Notes under the pieces: model-generated
The model's input: the letters and a program-made list of their open reading frames with translations, nothing else
What the model was told of the DNA's origin: nothing
Databases searched by the model: none
Part shown: positions 36,387-45,555 of the stretch, in pieces
Numbering within the stretch: the first letter of the stretch is position 1
How the letters are laid out: each line of letters begins with the position of its first letter
NCBI GenBank assembly: GCA_020634975.1
Contig: JACKAQ010000001.1
Span: forward strand, 2,108,001-2,172,000
Direction: 5' to 3'
DNA: 64,000 nucleotides
Source: JACKAQ01 sp020634975 [NCBI: Calditrichia bacterium]
Lineage (GTDB): Bacteria; Calditrichota; Calditrichia; RBG-13-44-9
Program-made: the position numbers and the translations under genes

Positions 36387-37364
36387 TTATTTGGAGCGAT
36401 TGACCACAAAATCCGCCAGATCGATCAGCGATTGTTTTGCGGGTGTTTCGGATAACGGCGCCAGCGCAGCAACCGCTTTGTCTTTGATTTCAAACGACTT
36501 ATCGCGGGCGTTTTCCAATCCGTTGTAGCGATTCACAAAATCGAGAATGTATCCCAAATCTTTTTTCGCCGCGCCGTTTTTGATCATTTTGGTAATTTTT
36601 TTCTTCTCTTTGTCATCCGCGGAACGGAATGCGCAGAGTACCGGCAACGTGATTTTTTTATCCTGCAAATCCGCCAGCGCCGGTTTGCCCAAAATGCCGC
36701 TGCTGGCTTCGTAATCGAGCAAATCATCTTTGATCTGAAATGCCAGCCCGAGCTGCTCGCCGTAATCGCGGAGGGCGAAACGCTGTTCCGGAGTAGCGCC
36801 AACGGTCAGCGCGCCGAGTTCGCAGCATGCGGAAATCAGCGATGCCGTTTTGTCGCTGATCAGCCGGAAATAATCGTCTTCGGTAGTATCGCCGCTGCGG
36901 GATTTTTGGAGCTCGAAAATTGCGCCCTGAATCAGCCGTTTCGCGACGGTGGCAACGGTGTTCATGATTTCCAAACTGCCGGTGTCCGTTGCGGCGATGA
37001 GCGATTTGCTGAGCAGGTAATCGCCCATCAAAATGGCGACTTTATTTTTCCATATTTTATGGATGGTGGCGATGCCGCGCCGCAGTTCCGCTTCGTCCAG
37101 CACATCGTCGTGCACCAGCGATGCCGTGTGCAACAGCTCCACAACCGCCGCAGTTGCATAAGTTGATTCTGTTGCCGGTGCAACCGCCCGTGCAGAAACC
37201 AGCACCAGCGCGGGACGAAATTGCTTGCCTTTGTGTTTGACCACATATTTGGCAACTTCGTCAACCAGTTTTATGTCGGAGCGCATAATTTCGGCAAAGT
37301 GCGCATCAAATTTTTCAAAATCCCCGGAAAACTCCCGAAAAATATCTTTTAAACCTTTTTTCAA
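36387..37364 (-). CDS. trans-polyprenyl diphosphate synthase
   Basis: All-alpha prenyltransferase of 325 aa. The two Asp-rich motifs that bind Mg-diphosphate are DDVLD (86-90, in LVHDDVLDEAELRRG) and DDLLD (about 213-217, in QIKDDLLDYE). The lack of short-chain insertions near the first motif, and the overall similarity, suggest a long-chain synthase (heptaprenyl/octaprenyl) for quinone side chains. The start codon is TTG, with AGG upstream at a rather long spacing. It follows tatC by 37 bases. Confidence 0.9.
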   Translation of the reverse strand: MKKGLKDIFREFSGDFEKFDAHFAEIMRSDIKLVDEVAKYVVKHKGKQFRPALVLVSARAVAPATESTYATAAVVELLHTASLVHDDVLDEAELRRGIATIHKIWKNKVAILMGDYLLSKSLIAATDTGSLEIMNTVATVAKRLIQGAIFELQKSRSGDTTEDDYFRLISDKTASLISACCELGALTVGATPEQRFALRDYGEQLGLAFQIKDDLLDYEASSGILGKPALADLQDKKITLPVLCAFRSADDKEKKKITKMIKNGAAKKDLGYILDFVNRYNGLENARDKSFEIKDKAVAALAPLSETPAKQSLIDLADFVVNRSK

Positions 37365-37401
37365 ACCGTCGTACCTGTCTTATCAGCACGGGAAATCGCT
37401 G

Positions 37402-38226
37402 CTACTGTTCTTGGGATGGCAGATCCTCGCCTGCTTCGCGTTTTTTCAATTCTGCCAGATATTGTTGTTCCTCTACTCCGGCGCGGTGTTTGGCATTTTT
37501 TTCGACACGCCCGGCGATAAAAATGGAAAATTCATACAGCAACACCAGTGGAATACCCAAAAAAATCTGGGTGACCGGATCTGGCGGTGTCAGCAATGCG
37601 GCTGCAACAAAAATGCCCACAATCGCGTGGCGGCGATAATTGCGCATGCCTTCTTTGGTGATCAGCCCGATTTTCGCCAAAAAATAGCTGATCACCGGCA
37701 TTTCGAAAACGATGCCGAACAGGAACATCAGCCGGATGGCAAAACCGATGTAAAAATCGATAGCAATATTGGCGCTGATATCCGCAGGTGCCAGTCCCAC
37801 AAAAAAATTCAGCGCAAAGGGAACGATGACAAAATAGGCAAACGAAAGCCCGACCATAAACAACGTTGTCACCGAAATCATCAGCGGCAGAAAATAACGC
37901 TTTTCCCGTTGGTGCAATCCCGGGGAAATAAAACTCCACAACTGTTGAAAAATAAGCGGCAGCGCCAGCGCCAGCCCGCCAAAAAAACCGATTTCCAGAT
38001 AAACAATCAGCATCCCCTGAACTTTCAGGAATTGGAAAATGAGCGGCGGATCCAGCTGGCTGGCAGGATATGTCAGAATCTGCAAGATGTCCTGCGCAAA
38101 AATGAAACAGACAATCATCCCGGCGATCAAGCCGATCAGCGACCGGAAAACCACCCAGCGAAGTTCTTCCAGATGTTCCAGAAACGGCATTTCCTGCGTT
38201 GGCGGCGGTACTTTACGAACAGGCAT
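37402..38226 (-). CDS. tatC: Sec-independent translocase subunit TatC
   Basis: 274 aa, six predicted transmembrane helices. Conserved features: MPFLEHLEELRWVVFRS at the N-terminus, FISPGLHQREKRY, FEMPVISYFLAKIG and the TPPDPVTQ loop. TatC recognises twin-arginine signal peptides and transports folded proteins. I prefer the ATG at 38226, which GAGGG precedes by five bases, over one five codons upstream without SD. The C-terminus has a charged tail (KNAKHRAGVEEQ...). No tatA/B lies in the window. Probably co-transcribed with the polyprenyl synthase gene. Confidence 0.95.
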   Translation of the reverse strand: MPVRKVPPPTQEMPFLEHLEELRWVVFRSLIGLIAGMIVCFIFAQDILQILTYPASQLDPPLIFQFLKVQGMLIVYLEIGFFGGLALALPLIFQQLWSFISPGLHQREKRYFLPLMISVTTLFMVGLSFAYFVIVPFALNFFVGLAPADISANIAIDFYIGFAIRLMFLFGIVFEMPVISYFLAKIGLITKEGMRNYRRHAIVGIFVAAALLTPPDPVTQIFLGIPLVLLYEFSIFIAGRVEKNAKHRAGVEEQQYLAELKKREAGEDLPSQEQ

Positions 38227-38360
38227 TTTTCCCTCAATCATTACCGATTCAATTCAAATGATTAATTTAAACGATGCCCGTAAAAAAAGGAAACGTTTGT
38301 TTTTATTTCGCTGCTGTTTTTCTAAATTGGGCACGGTAAAAAATCAGCGAACAAAAGCGT

Positions 38361-39092
38361 ATGGGCAAAACATTTTTCTTTTCGGATGTCCATTTGGGCA
38401 CCAACGATGCAGCGGCAGAAGCGCACAAACAGCGGCAATTGCTCGCTTTTCTGAAACACGTTTCGGAAAATGGCGAGCGATTGTTTATCATGGGCGACCT
38501 GTTCGATTTCTGGTTCGAATACCGGACGGTTATTCCGCGCGGATACATGGCCGTGCTCGGCGCACTGAGCCAACTGAAAGAGAATGGTATCGATTTGCAC
38601 TACGTTGCCGGCAACCACGATTTTTGGGTGCGCGATTTTTTAACCGAGGAAATGGGATTCAACATGCATTTCGATCCCATCGAATACGAGATCGCCGGGA
38701 AGCGCTTTTTTTTGCACCACGGCGATGGCGTGGCGAAATTTGACAAAGGCTACCGGCTGATGAAACGGGTGTTCCGCTATCCGCCGAACATCTTTTTGTA
38801 TAGCCTTCTGCATCCGGATATCGGTATTCCGCTGGCAAAATGGGTCGCGAACCTCAGCCGGAATCATCAAAAAGACCGGGAAGTGGACGACCGCGATTAT
38901 CGGGAACTGGCACAGGAAAAATTTCGGGAAGGCTGCGATTACGCCATTTTCGGACACTTGCACCAGCCCATTTTGGCGGAATTGGACGGCGGCGTTTACA
39001 TGAATTTGGGCGATTGGATGCGCCATTTCACCTACGCTGTTTTCGATGAACAATCGCTGAAATTACACCATTGGCCAACGGAGGCGGAGTAG
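38361..39092 (+). CDS. lpxH: LpxH-type UDP-2,3-diacylglucosamine diphosphatase
   Basis: 243-aa calcineurin-like phosphoesterase. Metal motifs are in order: FSDVHLG (DxH), GDLFDFWF (GDxxD), GNHDFW, FLHHGDG and FGHLHQPI. LpxH removes UMP from UDP-2,3-diacylglucosamine to give lipid X in lipid A synthesis at the inner face of the inner membrane. FDFWFEYR and GNHDFWVRDF are typical of LpxH-like members. It implies the organism makes lipid A, as does the LpxL-type gene 2 kb away. It diverges from tatC. Confidence 0.88.
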   Translation: MGKTFFFSDVHLGTNDAAAEAHKQRQLLAFLKHVSENGERLFIMGDLFDFWFEYRTVIPRGYMAVLGALSQLKENGIDLHYVAGNHDFWVRDFLTEEMGFNMHFDPIEYEIAGKRFFLHHGDGVAKFDKGYRLMKRVFRYPPNIFLYSLLHPDIGIPLAKWVANLSRNHQKDREVDDRDYRELAQEKFREGCDYAIFGHLHQPILAELDGGVYMNLGDWMRHFTYAVFDEQSLKLHHWPTEAE

Positions 39093-39214
39093 CAGCGATA
39101 CTTTCCGCTTGTTTGCGCGGGCGTAATTCATAATATTTCAAACAGAAAAATGACACAACAGTGCGGTTTTGCGCACGATATGATTTTTTAATTACATCTC
39201 GAAAGGAGTTGGCA

Positions 39215-39508
39215 ATGGCAGAAACAATTGACGAAATTACCATTGATTGGGAAGAAGACAATATTCTTAAAGTGAAAGAATTGGACAAAGTGGTGCTCAC
39301 CAAAGGCGCGTGGTCTACCATTTTATTCCGTTATCAGCAATGGGACGATGCAAAAGAGCAGTACAGCGCAGATATGTACACGATCCGTCGCTACCGGAAA
39401 AGCCAGGGCGTGTATCGCCAGCAATCCAAATTCAATATTTCCAACGCTGCGCAGGCGCAGAAAATTGTTGAAGCGTTGACCCAATGGATCGAAAATCCGC
39501 AAGAATAG
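39215..39508 (+). CDS. conserved hypothetical protein
   Basis: 97 aa, function unknown. The start (MAETIDEITIDWEEDN) has AAAGGAG six to eight bases upstream; an earlier in-frame codon lacks it. It is soluble and alpha/beta: WEEDNILKVKELDKVVLTKG, then SIRRY-like TIRRYRKSQGVYRQQSKFN, and a C-terminal helix KIVEALTQWIEN. I recall similar short proteins (VLTKGAW, RRY.K..G.Y, SKFNIS) in many deltaproteobacterial and FCB genomes, without assigned role. It is 48 bases upstream of the NAD(P)HX repair gene. Confidence 0.75.
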   Translation: MAETIDEITIDWEEDNILKVKELDKVVLTKGAWSTILFRYQQWDDAKEQYSADMYTIRRYRKSQGVYRQQSKFNISNAAQAQKIVEALTQWIENPQE

Positions 39509-39556
39509 CCAGGGAACCGGAACCGCAAACAGCATTGCGAACAGGAGCAAATTGCC

Positions 39557-41125
39557 ATGATTAAAGTTGTAACAGCCGAAGAAATGCGGGAAAAAGACCG
39601 CTTTACCATCGAAAAAATTGGTGTACCGGGCGTTGTGTTAATGGAAAATGCCGGCGCAGCGGTTGCCAGGGTAATAATGCGGGAGTTGAACGGCGTGGCA
39701 GACCCGCTGGTGCATGTGATTTGCGGAAAAGGAAATAACGGCGGCGATGGTTTTGTAATCGCGCGCCACCTCTGGAACGAAGGCGTTTATGTGCGTGTGT
39801 TTTGTATTGCCCCGGCAGAACAGCTCACCGGCGATGCAAAAATTAATTACACCATCCTCAAAAATATGAAAATGCCCATCGAGCACATTGGGAATGTAAC
39901 CGAATTGCGCGAGCTGGAGCATGAACCGCCGGATATTTTGGTGGATGCTTTGCTGGGCACCGGCGTTCGCGGAGCCGCCGAAGGATTTGTTTCGGAAGTG
40001 ATTGATTTTATTAATCATAATATCGAAACCCGGGTGGTTGCGGTGGATATTCCCTCCGGACTGGATGCCAATTCTGCCGAAGTTGCCGGCAGCGCTGTTC
40101 GCGCGGATTTGACCGTTACAATGGCGCTTCCCAAACGCTGCCATGTATTGTATCGCGCCAAAAATTATGTCGGGCAATTGTATATCGCAGATATTGGTAT
40201 TCCGCCGTTTGTGCTGAATATGGGCGATGTAAAAGTGGAAATGCTGGAAGCGAAAGATATTGTGCTGCCCTTCCGTTTCCCGGATTCCCACAAATACGAA
40301 TGCGGCAAAGTGGGCGTACTGGCTGGCTCCAAAGGTTACACCGGCGCCGCAGCGTTGGCTGCGCATGCAGCCATGAAAATCGGTGCGGGAATGGTTGCGC
40401 TGGCAGTGCCGGAAAGCATCAACGCAGTCATGGAGCAAAAACTCACCGAAATTATCACCCGTCCGTTGCCGGAAACGCCCCATCAAACCATCGGAACGGA
40501 AAGCATTTCAGAGATTCGCGAATTGGTGAATTGGTGCGATGTACTGGCTATCGGTCCCGGGCTCGGGCGCAGCCAACATGTGCAGGACGCCGTAATCGAA
40601 GTGCTGAAAATGTGCGACAAACCCGTGGTTATCGACGCGGACGCGCTGTTTGCGGTTGCCAATCACCCCGAAATTTTGACGGAATACGGCAACAAAAATT
40701 GGGTGCTCACGCCGCATCTCGGTGAATTTTTGCGATTTTTCCCGGATGAAGATAAGCGCTCGCTGTATAATTATCGCATCGAACGGGCTCAGGATTTTGC
40801 CAAAACCTACGGCGTTACGTTGCTGCTAAAAGGCGCACCTGCGATGGTTGCGTTGCCGGATGGACAAGTTTACCTCAACCCCACCGGCAATGCCGGATTG
40901 GCCAGCGGCGGCACCGGCGACGTGCTCACCGGATTTGTTGCCGGATTGCTCGCGCAGGGCTTCGATCCGGACGAAGCCGCATACACCGCCAATTTCCTGC
41001 ACGGCTACACCGCCGATGTCATTTTGGAAAAAGAAACCACCTACACCATTCTCGCCAGCGACCTGATCGCCAATTTGGGCGTGGCGATCAACAAGTTCAG
41101 CAAGGAAAACGAACACAGCCATTGA
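39557..41125 (+). CDS. nnr: bifunctional NAD(P)H-hydrate epimerase/dehydratase
   Basis: 522-aa metabolite-repair enzyme. Residues about 1-220 form the YjeF_N epimerase domain (GKGNNGGDGFVIARHL, VDALLGTGVRG, VAVDIPSGLDA). About 230-510 form the ribokinase-like ADP-dependent dehydratase (VLAGSKGYTGAA, LAIGPGLGRS, VIDADALFA, LTPHLGEF, SGGTGDVLTG). Together they reconvert damaged NADHX/NADPHX to NAD(P)H in the cytoplasm. The length is normal for the fused form. GGAG lies upstream of the ATG. Its 3' end faces the acyltransferase gene. Confidence 0.95.
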   Translation: MIKVVTAEEMREKDRFTIEKIGVPGVVLMENAGAAVARVIMRELNGVADPLVHVICGKGNNGGDGFVIARHLWNEGVYVRVFCIAPAEQLTGDAKINYTILKNMKMPIEHIGNVTELRELEHEPPDILVDALLGTGVRGAAEGFVSEVIDFINHNIETRVVAVDIPSGLDANSAEVAGSAVRADLTVTMALPKRCHVLYRAKNYVGQLYIADIGIPPFVLNMGDVKVEMLEAKDIVLPFRFPDSHKYECGKVGVLAGSKGYTGAAALAAHAAMKIGAGMVALAVPESINAVMEQKLTEIITRPLPETPHQTIGTESISEIRELVNWCDVLAIGPGLGRSQHVQDAVIEVLKMCDKPVVIDADALFAVANHPEILTEYGNKNWVLTPHLGEFLRFFPDEDKRSLYNYRIERAQDFAKTYGVTLLLKGAPAMVALPDGQVYLNPTGNAGLASGGTGDVLTGFVAGLLAQGFDPDEAAYTANFLHGYTADVILEKETTYTILASDLIANLGVAINKFSKENEHSH

Positions 41126-41169
41126 TTTATTGAAGGTTGAAAATAGACGTTTGCAGCAAATAAAAACAA

Positions 41170-42066
41170 TTACTCCGGCTTGGTTTTCCAGCGACGGTGC
41201 AGCCACAAATACTGCTCCGGAAATTGCCGGACAGCTTTTTCCAGCTCCGCGGTAAACGCCGCGGTAACGGCGGTCAGGTTTTCCGTTGAAATTTCCCCGT
41301 TTGTCGGAACGTTGATTTCTTTGAACCGGCAGCGATAATTGAACAGCCCATCCCGAACACAATACCCGAAAACCAGCGGTGCGCCGCTCCGCAAATGCAG
41401 CAATGCCGCACCCACCGGCGTCGATGCCTGCTGATTCAAAAACTGCACGAAAACCCCTTTTTTGCCGGCATCCTGATCGCACAGCAGCCCGGAAAACCGC
41501 TTTTTTTTGATGTTGACCAAACAGTTTTCGATGGCGCCGCGAGTGTAGGTCATTTCCAGTTGCCAGCGTTTGCGCATATCGATCACATGTTTATCAATAT
41601 AATGATTGCGCTGTTTTTTGATGATGCCCATCCCGCCGGGAAAATATTTGGCTGCCAAATATGCTGCAATCGTTTCCCAATTGCCAAAATGTCCGGTGAC
41701 CAGCACAAATCCTTTTCCGCCATAGGATTTTACCAGTCGTTGCATCGTATCGGGCTGGTCAAATTGCATCATCGATTCCAGCTTGGGCAAATCCCAACTC
41801 GATATTTTCATAAATTCCAGCATCAGCATGGCAAAATGACGATAGGATTCGCGGGCGATGCGCATTCGTTCCGCGACCGGTTTTTCCGGAAATGCCCGCG
41901 CCAGGTTTTCCAGCGCCACCTTGCGCCGGTATTTCAGCACACTGAATCCCAAAAATGCCAAAAAACTTGCCAGCGCTTCAATGGCAAATCCCGGCAAAAT
42001 ATGAATCAGTTTTTCGATGCCCCGAAACAGCAGGTACTCAATATAATATTTGCGATCGTTGCTCAA
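41170..42066 (-). CDS. LpxL/HtrB-type lipid A acyltransferase
   Basis: 298 aa, inner-membrane associated through an N-terminal hydrophobic segment (about 8-35). The acyltransferase HX4E motif is GHFGNWE. Further family signatures are ENLARAFPEK, CDQDAGKKGVFVQFLNQQASTP, and a late PEQYLWLHRRWK. It would add a secondary acyl chain to a lipid A precursor. The start is a TTG at 42066 with AGAGGA six bases upstream; the frame continues 5' but without SD. It diverges from the PpiD-like gene. Confidence 0.9.
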   Translation of the reverse strand: MSNDRKYYIEYLLFRGIEKLIHILPGFAIEALASFLAFLGFSVLKYRRKVALENLARAFPEKPVAERMRIARESYRHFAMLMLEFMKISSWDLPKLESMMQFDQPDTMQRLVKSYGGKGFVLVTGHFGNWETIAAYLAAKYFPGGMGIIKKQRNHYIDKHVIDMRKRWQLEMTYTRGAIENCLVNIKKKRFSGLLCDQDAGKKGVFVQFLNQQASTPVGAALLHLRSGAPLVFGYCVRDGLFNYRCRFKEINVPTNGEISTENLTAVTAAFTAELEKAVRQFPEQYLWLHRRWKTKPE

Positions 42067-42247
42067 CGCGTTCCTCTTTTTGCCAAAAAATACGCCCGAT
42101 CTACCGAAAATCAAATCGCAAATTCCGGTTGGTCTTCCAAAAAACTTGATTAATTTTATTTGATTTCTATATTGCGACGGCGTAAATTAAGAATCTGTAC
42201 GTTATTATTTGTAAACATCTTAGGTATTATTGAAGGAGATCCCCCTT

Positions 42248-44059
42248 ATGATGGGAAAAATGCGTGACATGACGAAATGGATTCTGTATATCCTGATTCT
42301 GGCCTTTGTCGGTTTAATGGTGATTGAATGGGGCGCGGATTATTCCGGGCTTATGCAGCAACAGCAATCCGTCGTCGGCGAAATTAACGGCGAAGAAGTT
42401 TCGTTACAGCAATACACAATGGCAGTCAGCAACGCCCGTGCAATGGAAGAACGGCGCACCGGCAACACGCTGGATGAAGCCGCAGTCGCAGATTTGCGCG
42501 ACCGTGTTTGGGAAGAACTGGTTCAGCGCGTAGTGTTGAAAACACAGCTTGAAAAAATGGATATTTCCGTAACCGATGACGATGTAACCAACTACATCCT
42601 TAATTCGCTTACCCAACAATACAGTAACGATCCGAACTTCCAGACCAACGGACGGTTTGATCGCGACAAACTGAATCAGGTGCTCACACAGCCCGAAAAC
42701 GCAAATTTGCTGATCAGCATGGAATATCAGGCAAAAGAAGATTTGCCTTATGCCAAACTGGTGGACCTGATCAACGCTTCGGTAATTGTAACCGAACAGG
42801 AACTGCGCGATGAATTTGCACAGACCAACCAAAAAGCGAAAATTGATTTTGTCGGCGTTGCCACAACGGCATTCCGCAACGATTCGCTAAACATCAGCGA
42901 TGCGGACCTGAAAGCGTATTACGACAAAAATAAAGACGATTTCAAAGTAGAAGAAACCCGCAAACTGAAATATGTGTTCTTCTCCAAAACGCCTACAGCA
43001 GAAGATTCCGCACGTGTTGTTGATGCCATCAACCAGTTGAAAGCGGAAGCAGAATCCGGCAAGGATTTCGCAACGCTGGCGTTAACCGAATCGGAAGATC
43101 CTTCTGCGCAAACCAACAGCGGCGATCTCGGTTTTTTTGATCGTAACGCGATGGTAAAAGAATTTGCAGATGCCGCATTTTCCGCCGAACCCGGCACATT
43201 TGTTGGCCCGGTGCAAACCCGTTTTGGCTTGCACCTCATTCACGTTATCGAGAAAAAAATGGAAGATGGTGTGGAAAAAGTTCACGCCGCGCACATCCTC
43301 AAAACATTTGAAGCCGGAATCGGAACGATCGACGAAGCGAACAATAACGCCAACGGATTTGTCAGCGCTGTCGAAAACGATGGCTTTGAAGCCGTCGCCA
43401 AAAACCGCAACCTGACCCCGCAGGAAACCGCCGCATTTTCCCACAACCGCAACGGACAAATTCCCGGCGTCGGTCGCCAAACCGCGGCAATGAACTGGGC
43501 ATTTTCGAGCGAAAAAGGCAGCGTTTCGGAAGTGTTTTTCACCGATAACGGCAACTACGTATTCAAAATAGAAGACATTATTCCGGCAGGTTTCCGTCCG
43601 TTGGACGAAGTGAAAACCGCCGTCAAACGCCGGGTCGAAAACGAAAAACGCATGGCGTTGGCTAAAGCGCATGCCGAACAACTTTCTGCAAAAGTGCAGA
43701 GTGGTGCCAGCTTTACGGACATCGCCGCAGGCGACGAAAAAGTGACCGCAGATACGACCGATTATTTCACCAAAAATATTTTTGTTCCGAAAATCGGGCG
43801 TGCGCCGGGCATTATCGCCGCTGCGTTTAGTCTGGAAATCGGGCAAACCTCCGGTTTGATCGAAACCGATCGCGGTTATTATTATGTGCGCGTAAAAGAT
43901 CACACCGCGTTCGACGAGACCGCGTATGCCAATCAAAAATCCGCGCTGAAAAATCGTTTGCTGCAGCAAAAAGCCCGCTCGGTTTTTGACCAATGGTATC
44001 AGCAATTGAAAGAAGAAGCCACCGTGGTAGATAACCGTTTCCGTTTCTTCCGCGGATAA
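42248..44059 (+). CDS. PpiD/SurA-like peptidylprolyl isomerase
   Basis: 603-aa periplasmic folding factor anchored by one N-terminal helix (about 11-30, KWILYILILAFVGLMVIEW). A SurA_N-like chaperone region (about 45-235) is followed by a parvulin domain (about 240-345: LKYVFFSKTPTAEDS, SGDLGFFDRNAMVKEF, GPVQTRFGLHLIHV). A second, partial parvulin-like stretch begins at VHAAHIL. The architecture matches PpiD. The ATG at 42248 is nine bases after AAGGAG, with a second ATG directly behind it. It probably assists outer-membrane protein folding. A strong terminator follows. Confidence 0.9.
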   Translation: MMGKMRDMTKWILYILILAFVGLMVIEWGADYSGLMQQQQSVVGEINGEEVSLQQYTMAVSNARAMEERRTGNTLDEAAVADLRDRVWEELVQRVVLKTQLEKMDISVTDDDVTNYILNSLTQQYSNDPNFQTNGRFDRDKLNQVLTQPENANLLISMEYQAKEDLPYAKLVDLINASVIVTEQELRDEFAQTNQKAKIDFVGVATTAFRNDSLNISDADLKAYYDKNKDDFKVEETRKLKYVFFSKTPTAEDSARVVDAINQLKAEAESGKDFATLALTESEDPSAQTNSGDLGFFDRNAMVKEFADAAFSAEPGTFVGPVQTRFGLHLIHVIEKKMEDGVEKVHAAHILKTFEAGIGTIDEANNNANGFVSAVENDGFEAVAKNRNLTPQETAAFSHNRNGQIPGVGRQTAAMNWAFSSEKGSVSEVFFTDNGNYVFKIEDIIPAGFRPLDEVKTAVKRRVENEKRMALAKAHAEQLSAKVQSGASFTDIAAGDEKVTADTTDYFTKNIFVPKIGRAPGIIAAAFSLEIGQTSGLIETDRGYYYVRVKDHTAFDETAYANQKSALKNRLLQQKARSVFDQWYQQLKEEATVVDNRFRFFRG

Positions 44060-44089
44060 AACAGCATCACGATATCGATTTGCAAAACG

Positions 44090-44122
44090 AAAAAAGCGCC
44101 TTTTTTTAAGGGCGCTTTTTTT
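44090..44122 (+). terminator. intrinsic terminator of PpiD-like gene
   Basis: AAAAAAGCGCC (44090-44100) pairs with GGCGCTTTTTT (44111-44121); the loop is T-rich and the right arm ends in a T-tract. It lies 31 bases after the stop codon. Confidence 0.9.
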
Positions 44123-44162
44123 GTAGATTTCTCTCCCGAACAAGCTGCTAAAGGAGTTACCA

Positions 44163-45419
44163 ATGGCTGACGTGAGACCGTTTCGCGGGGTGCGCCCCGT
44201 TCCCGAACTGGCGGAAAAAGTAGCCGCGCCACCTTACGATGTGCTGGATAGCGAAGAAGCCCGCGCACTCGCAGAAAACAATCCCTATACTTTTTTGCAC
44301 ATTAACAAACCGGAAATCGATTTGCCGGAAAATGTGGATATTTACGACGATCGCGTTTATCAAAAAGGTGCGGAAAATTTGCGCCGCTTTATCGCCGAAG
44401 GCACCATCGTGCAGGATGCGCAGCCCTGCTTTTATGTGTATCAGCAAATAATGGATTCGCACAAACAAATTGGCGTTGTTGCCCGCGCATCGGTTGCGGA
44501 ATACGAACGCGATCTTATTAAAAAACACGAGCTTACGCGTCCCGATAAAGAAGATGACCGGGTGCGGCATATCGATACCCAAAATGCCCAGGTCGGACCG
44601 GTTTTCCTGACGTATCCGGCAAATCCGGCAATTGACAAATTTGTGGCTGAAGTGGTTTCCGGAAAGCCAACCTACGATTTTACAGCGGATGACGGCATCC
44701 AGCACACATTGTGGGTGGTTAGCGATACCAATCGCGTGGCGGAATTGCAGGCTGCATTTGCCACGGTTCCCGCGCTGTATGTTGCAGACGGACACCACCG
44801 CTCTGCTGCGGCAATGCGCATTAAACAAATGCGTCAGGCTGCCAATCCTAACCACACAGGCAACGAGCCGTATAATTTTTTTCTGACGGTTATTTTTCCG
44901 CACAAACAAATGCAGATTCTGGATTACAACCGGGTGGTGAAAGATTTGAACGGGCGCAGCAGCAGCGAATTTATCGAAAAAGTTACCCATTTATTTGAGT
45001 TGACGCCGATGCCCGAAGGCGTGCGATACAAACCGGAACATGCCCACACCTTCGGCATGTATTTCGAAAAAAAATGGTACAAGCTTGAAGCCAAACCCGG
45101 CACATTTGACGAAAGCGATCCGGTTCAGCGGCTGGATGTGAGCATTTTGCAGGAAAATTTGCTGACGCCGTTATTGGGCATCAAAGATCCCCGGAAGGAT
45201 AAACGCATCGATTTTATCGGTGGAATACGCGGGTTGGCAGGTTTGGAGAAACGTGTAAATAGCGGAAATTGGTCGGTTGCGTTTGCCATGCACCCAACAT
45301 CAATTGAAGAATTAATGGCCATTGCCGATGCCAACCAGATTATGCCGCCCAAATCGACCTGGTTTGAACCAAAGTTGCGCACCGGACTGGTTATCCATTT
45401 GCTGGATGGCGAGTTGTAA
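44163..45419 (+). CDS. DUF1015 family protein
   Basis: 418 aa, probably cytoplasmic. The N-terminus (VRPFRGVRPVPELAEKVAAP, then PPYDVLD) and the motif VADGHHRSAAAMRI are signatures of DUF1015, a widespread family without an established reaction. The HHR motif resembles a ParB-like nucleotide site and the family has been linked to serine metabolism, which I mention as hearsay. AAAGGAG precedes the ATG. The neighbours (folding factor, beta-barrel, alanine racemase) give no clear pathway. Confidence 0.85.
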   Translation: MADVRPFRGVRPVPELAEKVAAPPYDVLDSEEARALAENNPYTFLHINKPEIDLPENVDIYDDRVYQKGAENLRRFIAEGTIVQDAQPCFYVYQQIMDSHKQIGVVARASVAEYERDLIKKHELTRPDKEDDRVRHIDTQNAQVGPVFLTYPANPAIDKFVAEVVSGKPTYDFTADDGIQHTLWVVSDTNRVAELQAAFATVPALYVADGHHRSAAAMRIKQMRQAANPNHTGNEPYNFFLTVIFPHKQMQILDYNRVVKDLNGRSSSEFIEKVTHLFELTPMPEGVRYKPEHAHTFGMYFEKKWYKLEAKPGTFDESDPVQRLDVSILQENLLTPLLGIKDPRKDKRIDFIGGIRGLAGLEKRVNSGNWSVAFAMHPTSIEELMAIADANQIMPPKSTWFEPKLRTGLVIHLLDGEL

Positions 45420-45555
45420 TTCGCAGAGAGAAGCACCGCTCGGCCGGAATCGCACTGGATTCCGGCAAATGATTGAAAGTGATCCGTGGATTAACAAGGT
45501 ATTGCCGCTATCACCGAATTCACGATTGGTAAATTTACCTTAACGCCTGGCGCAA

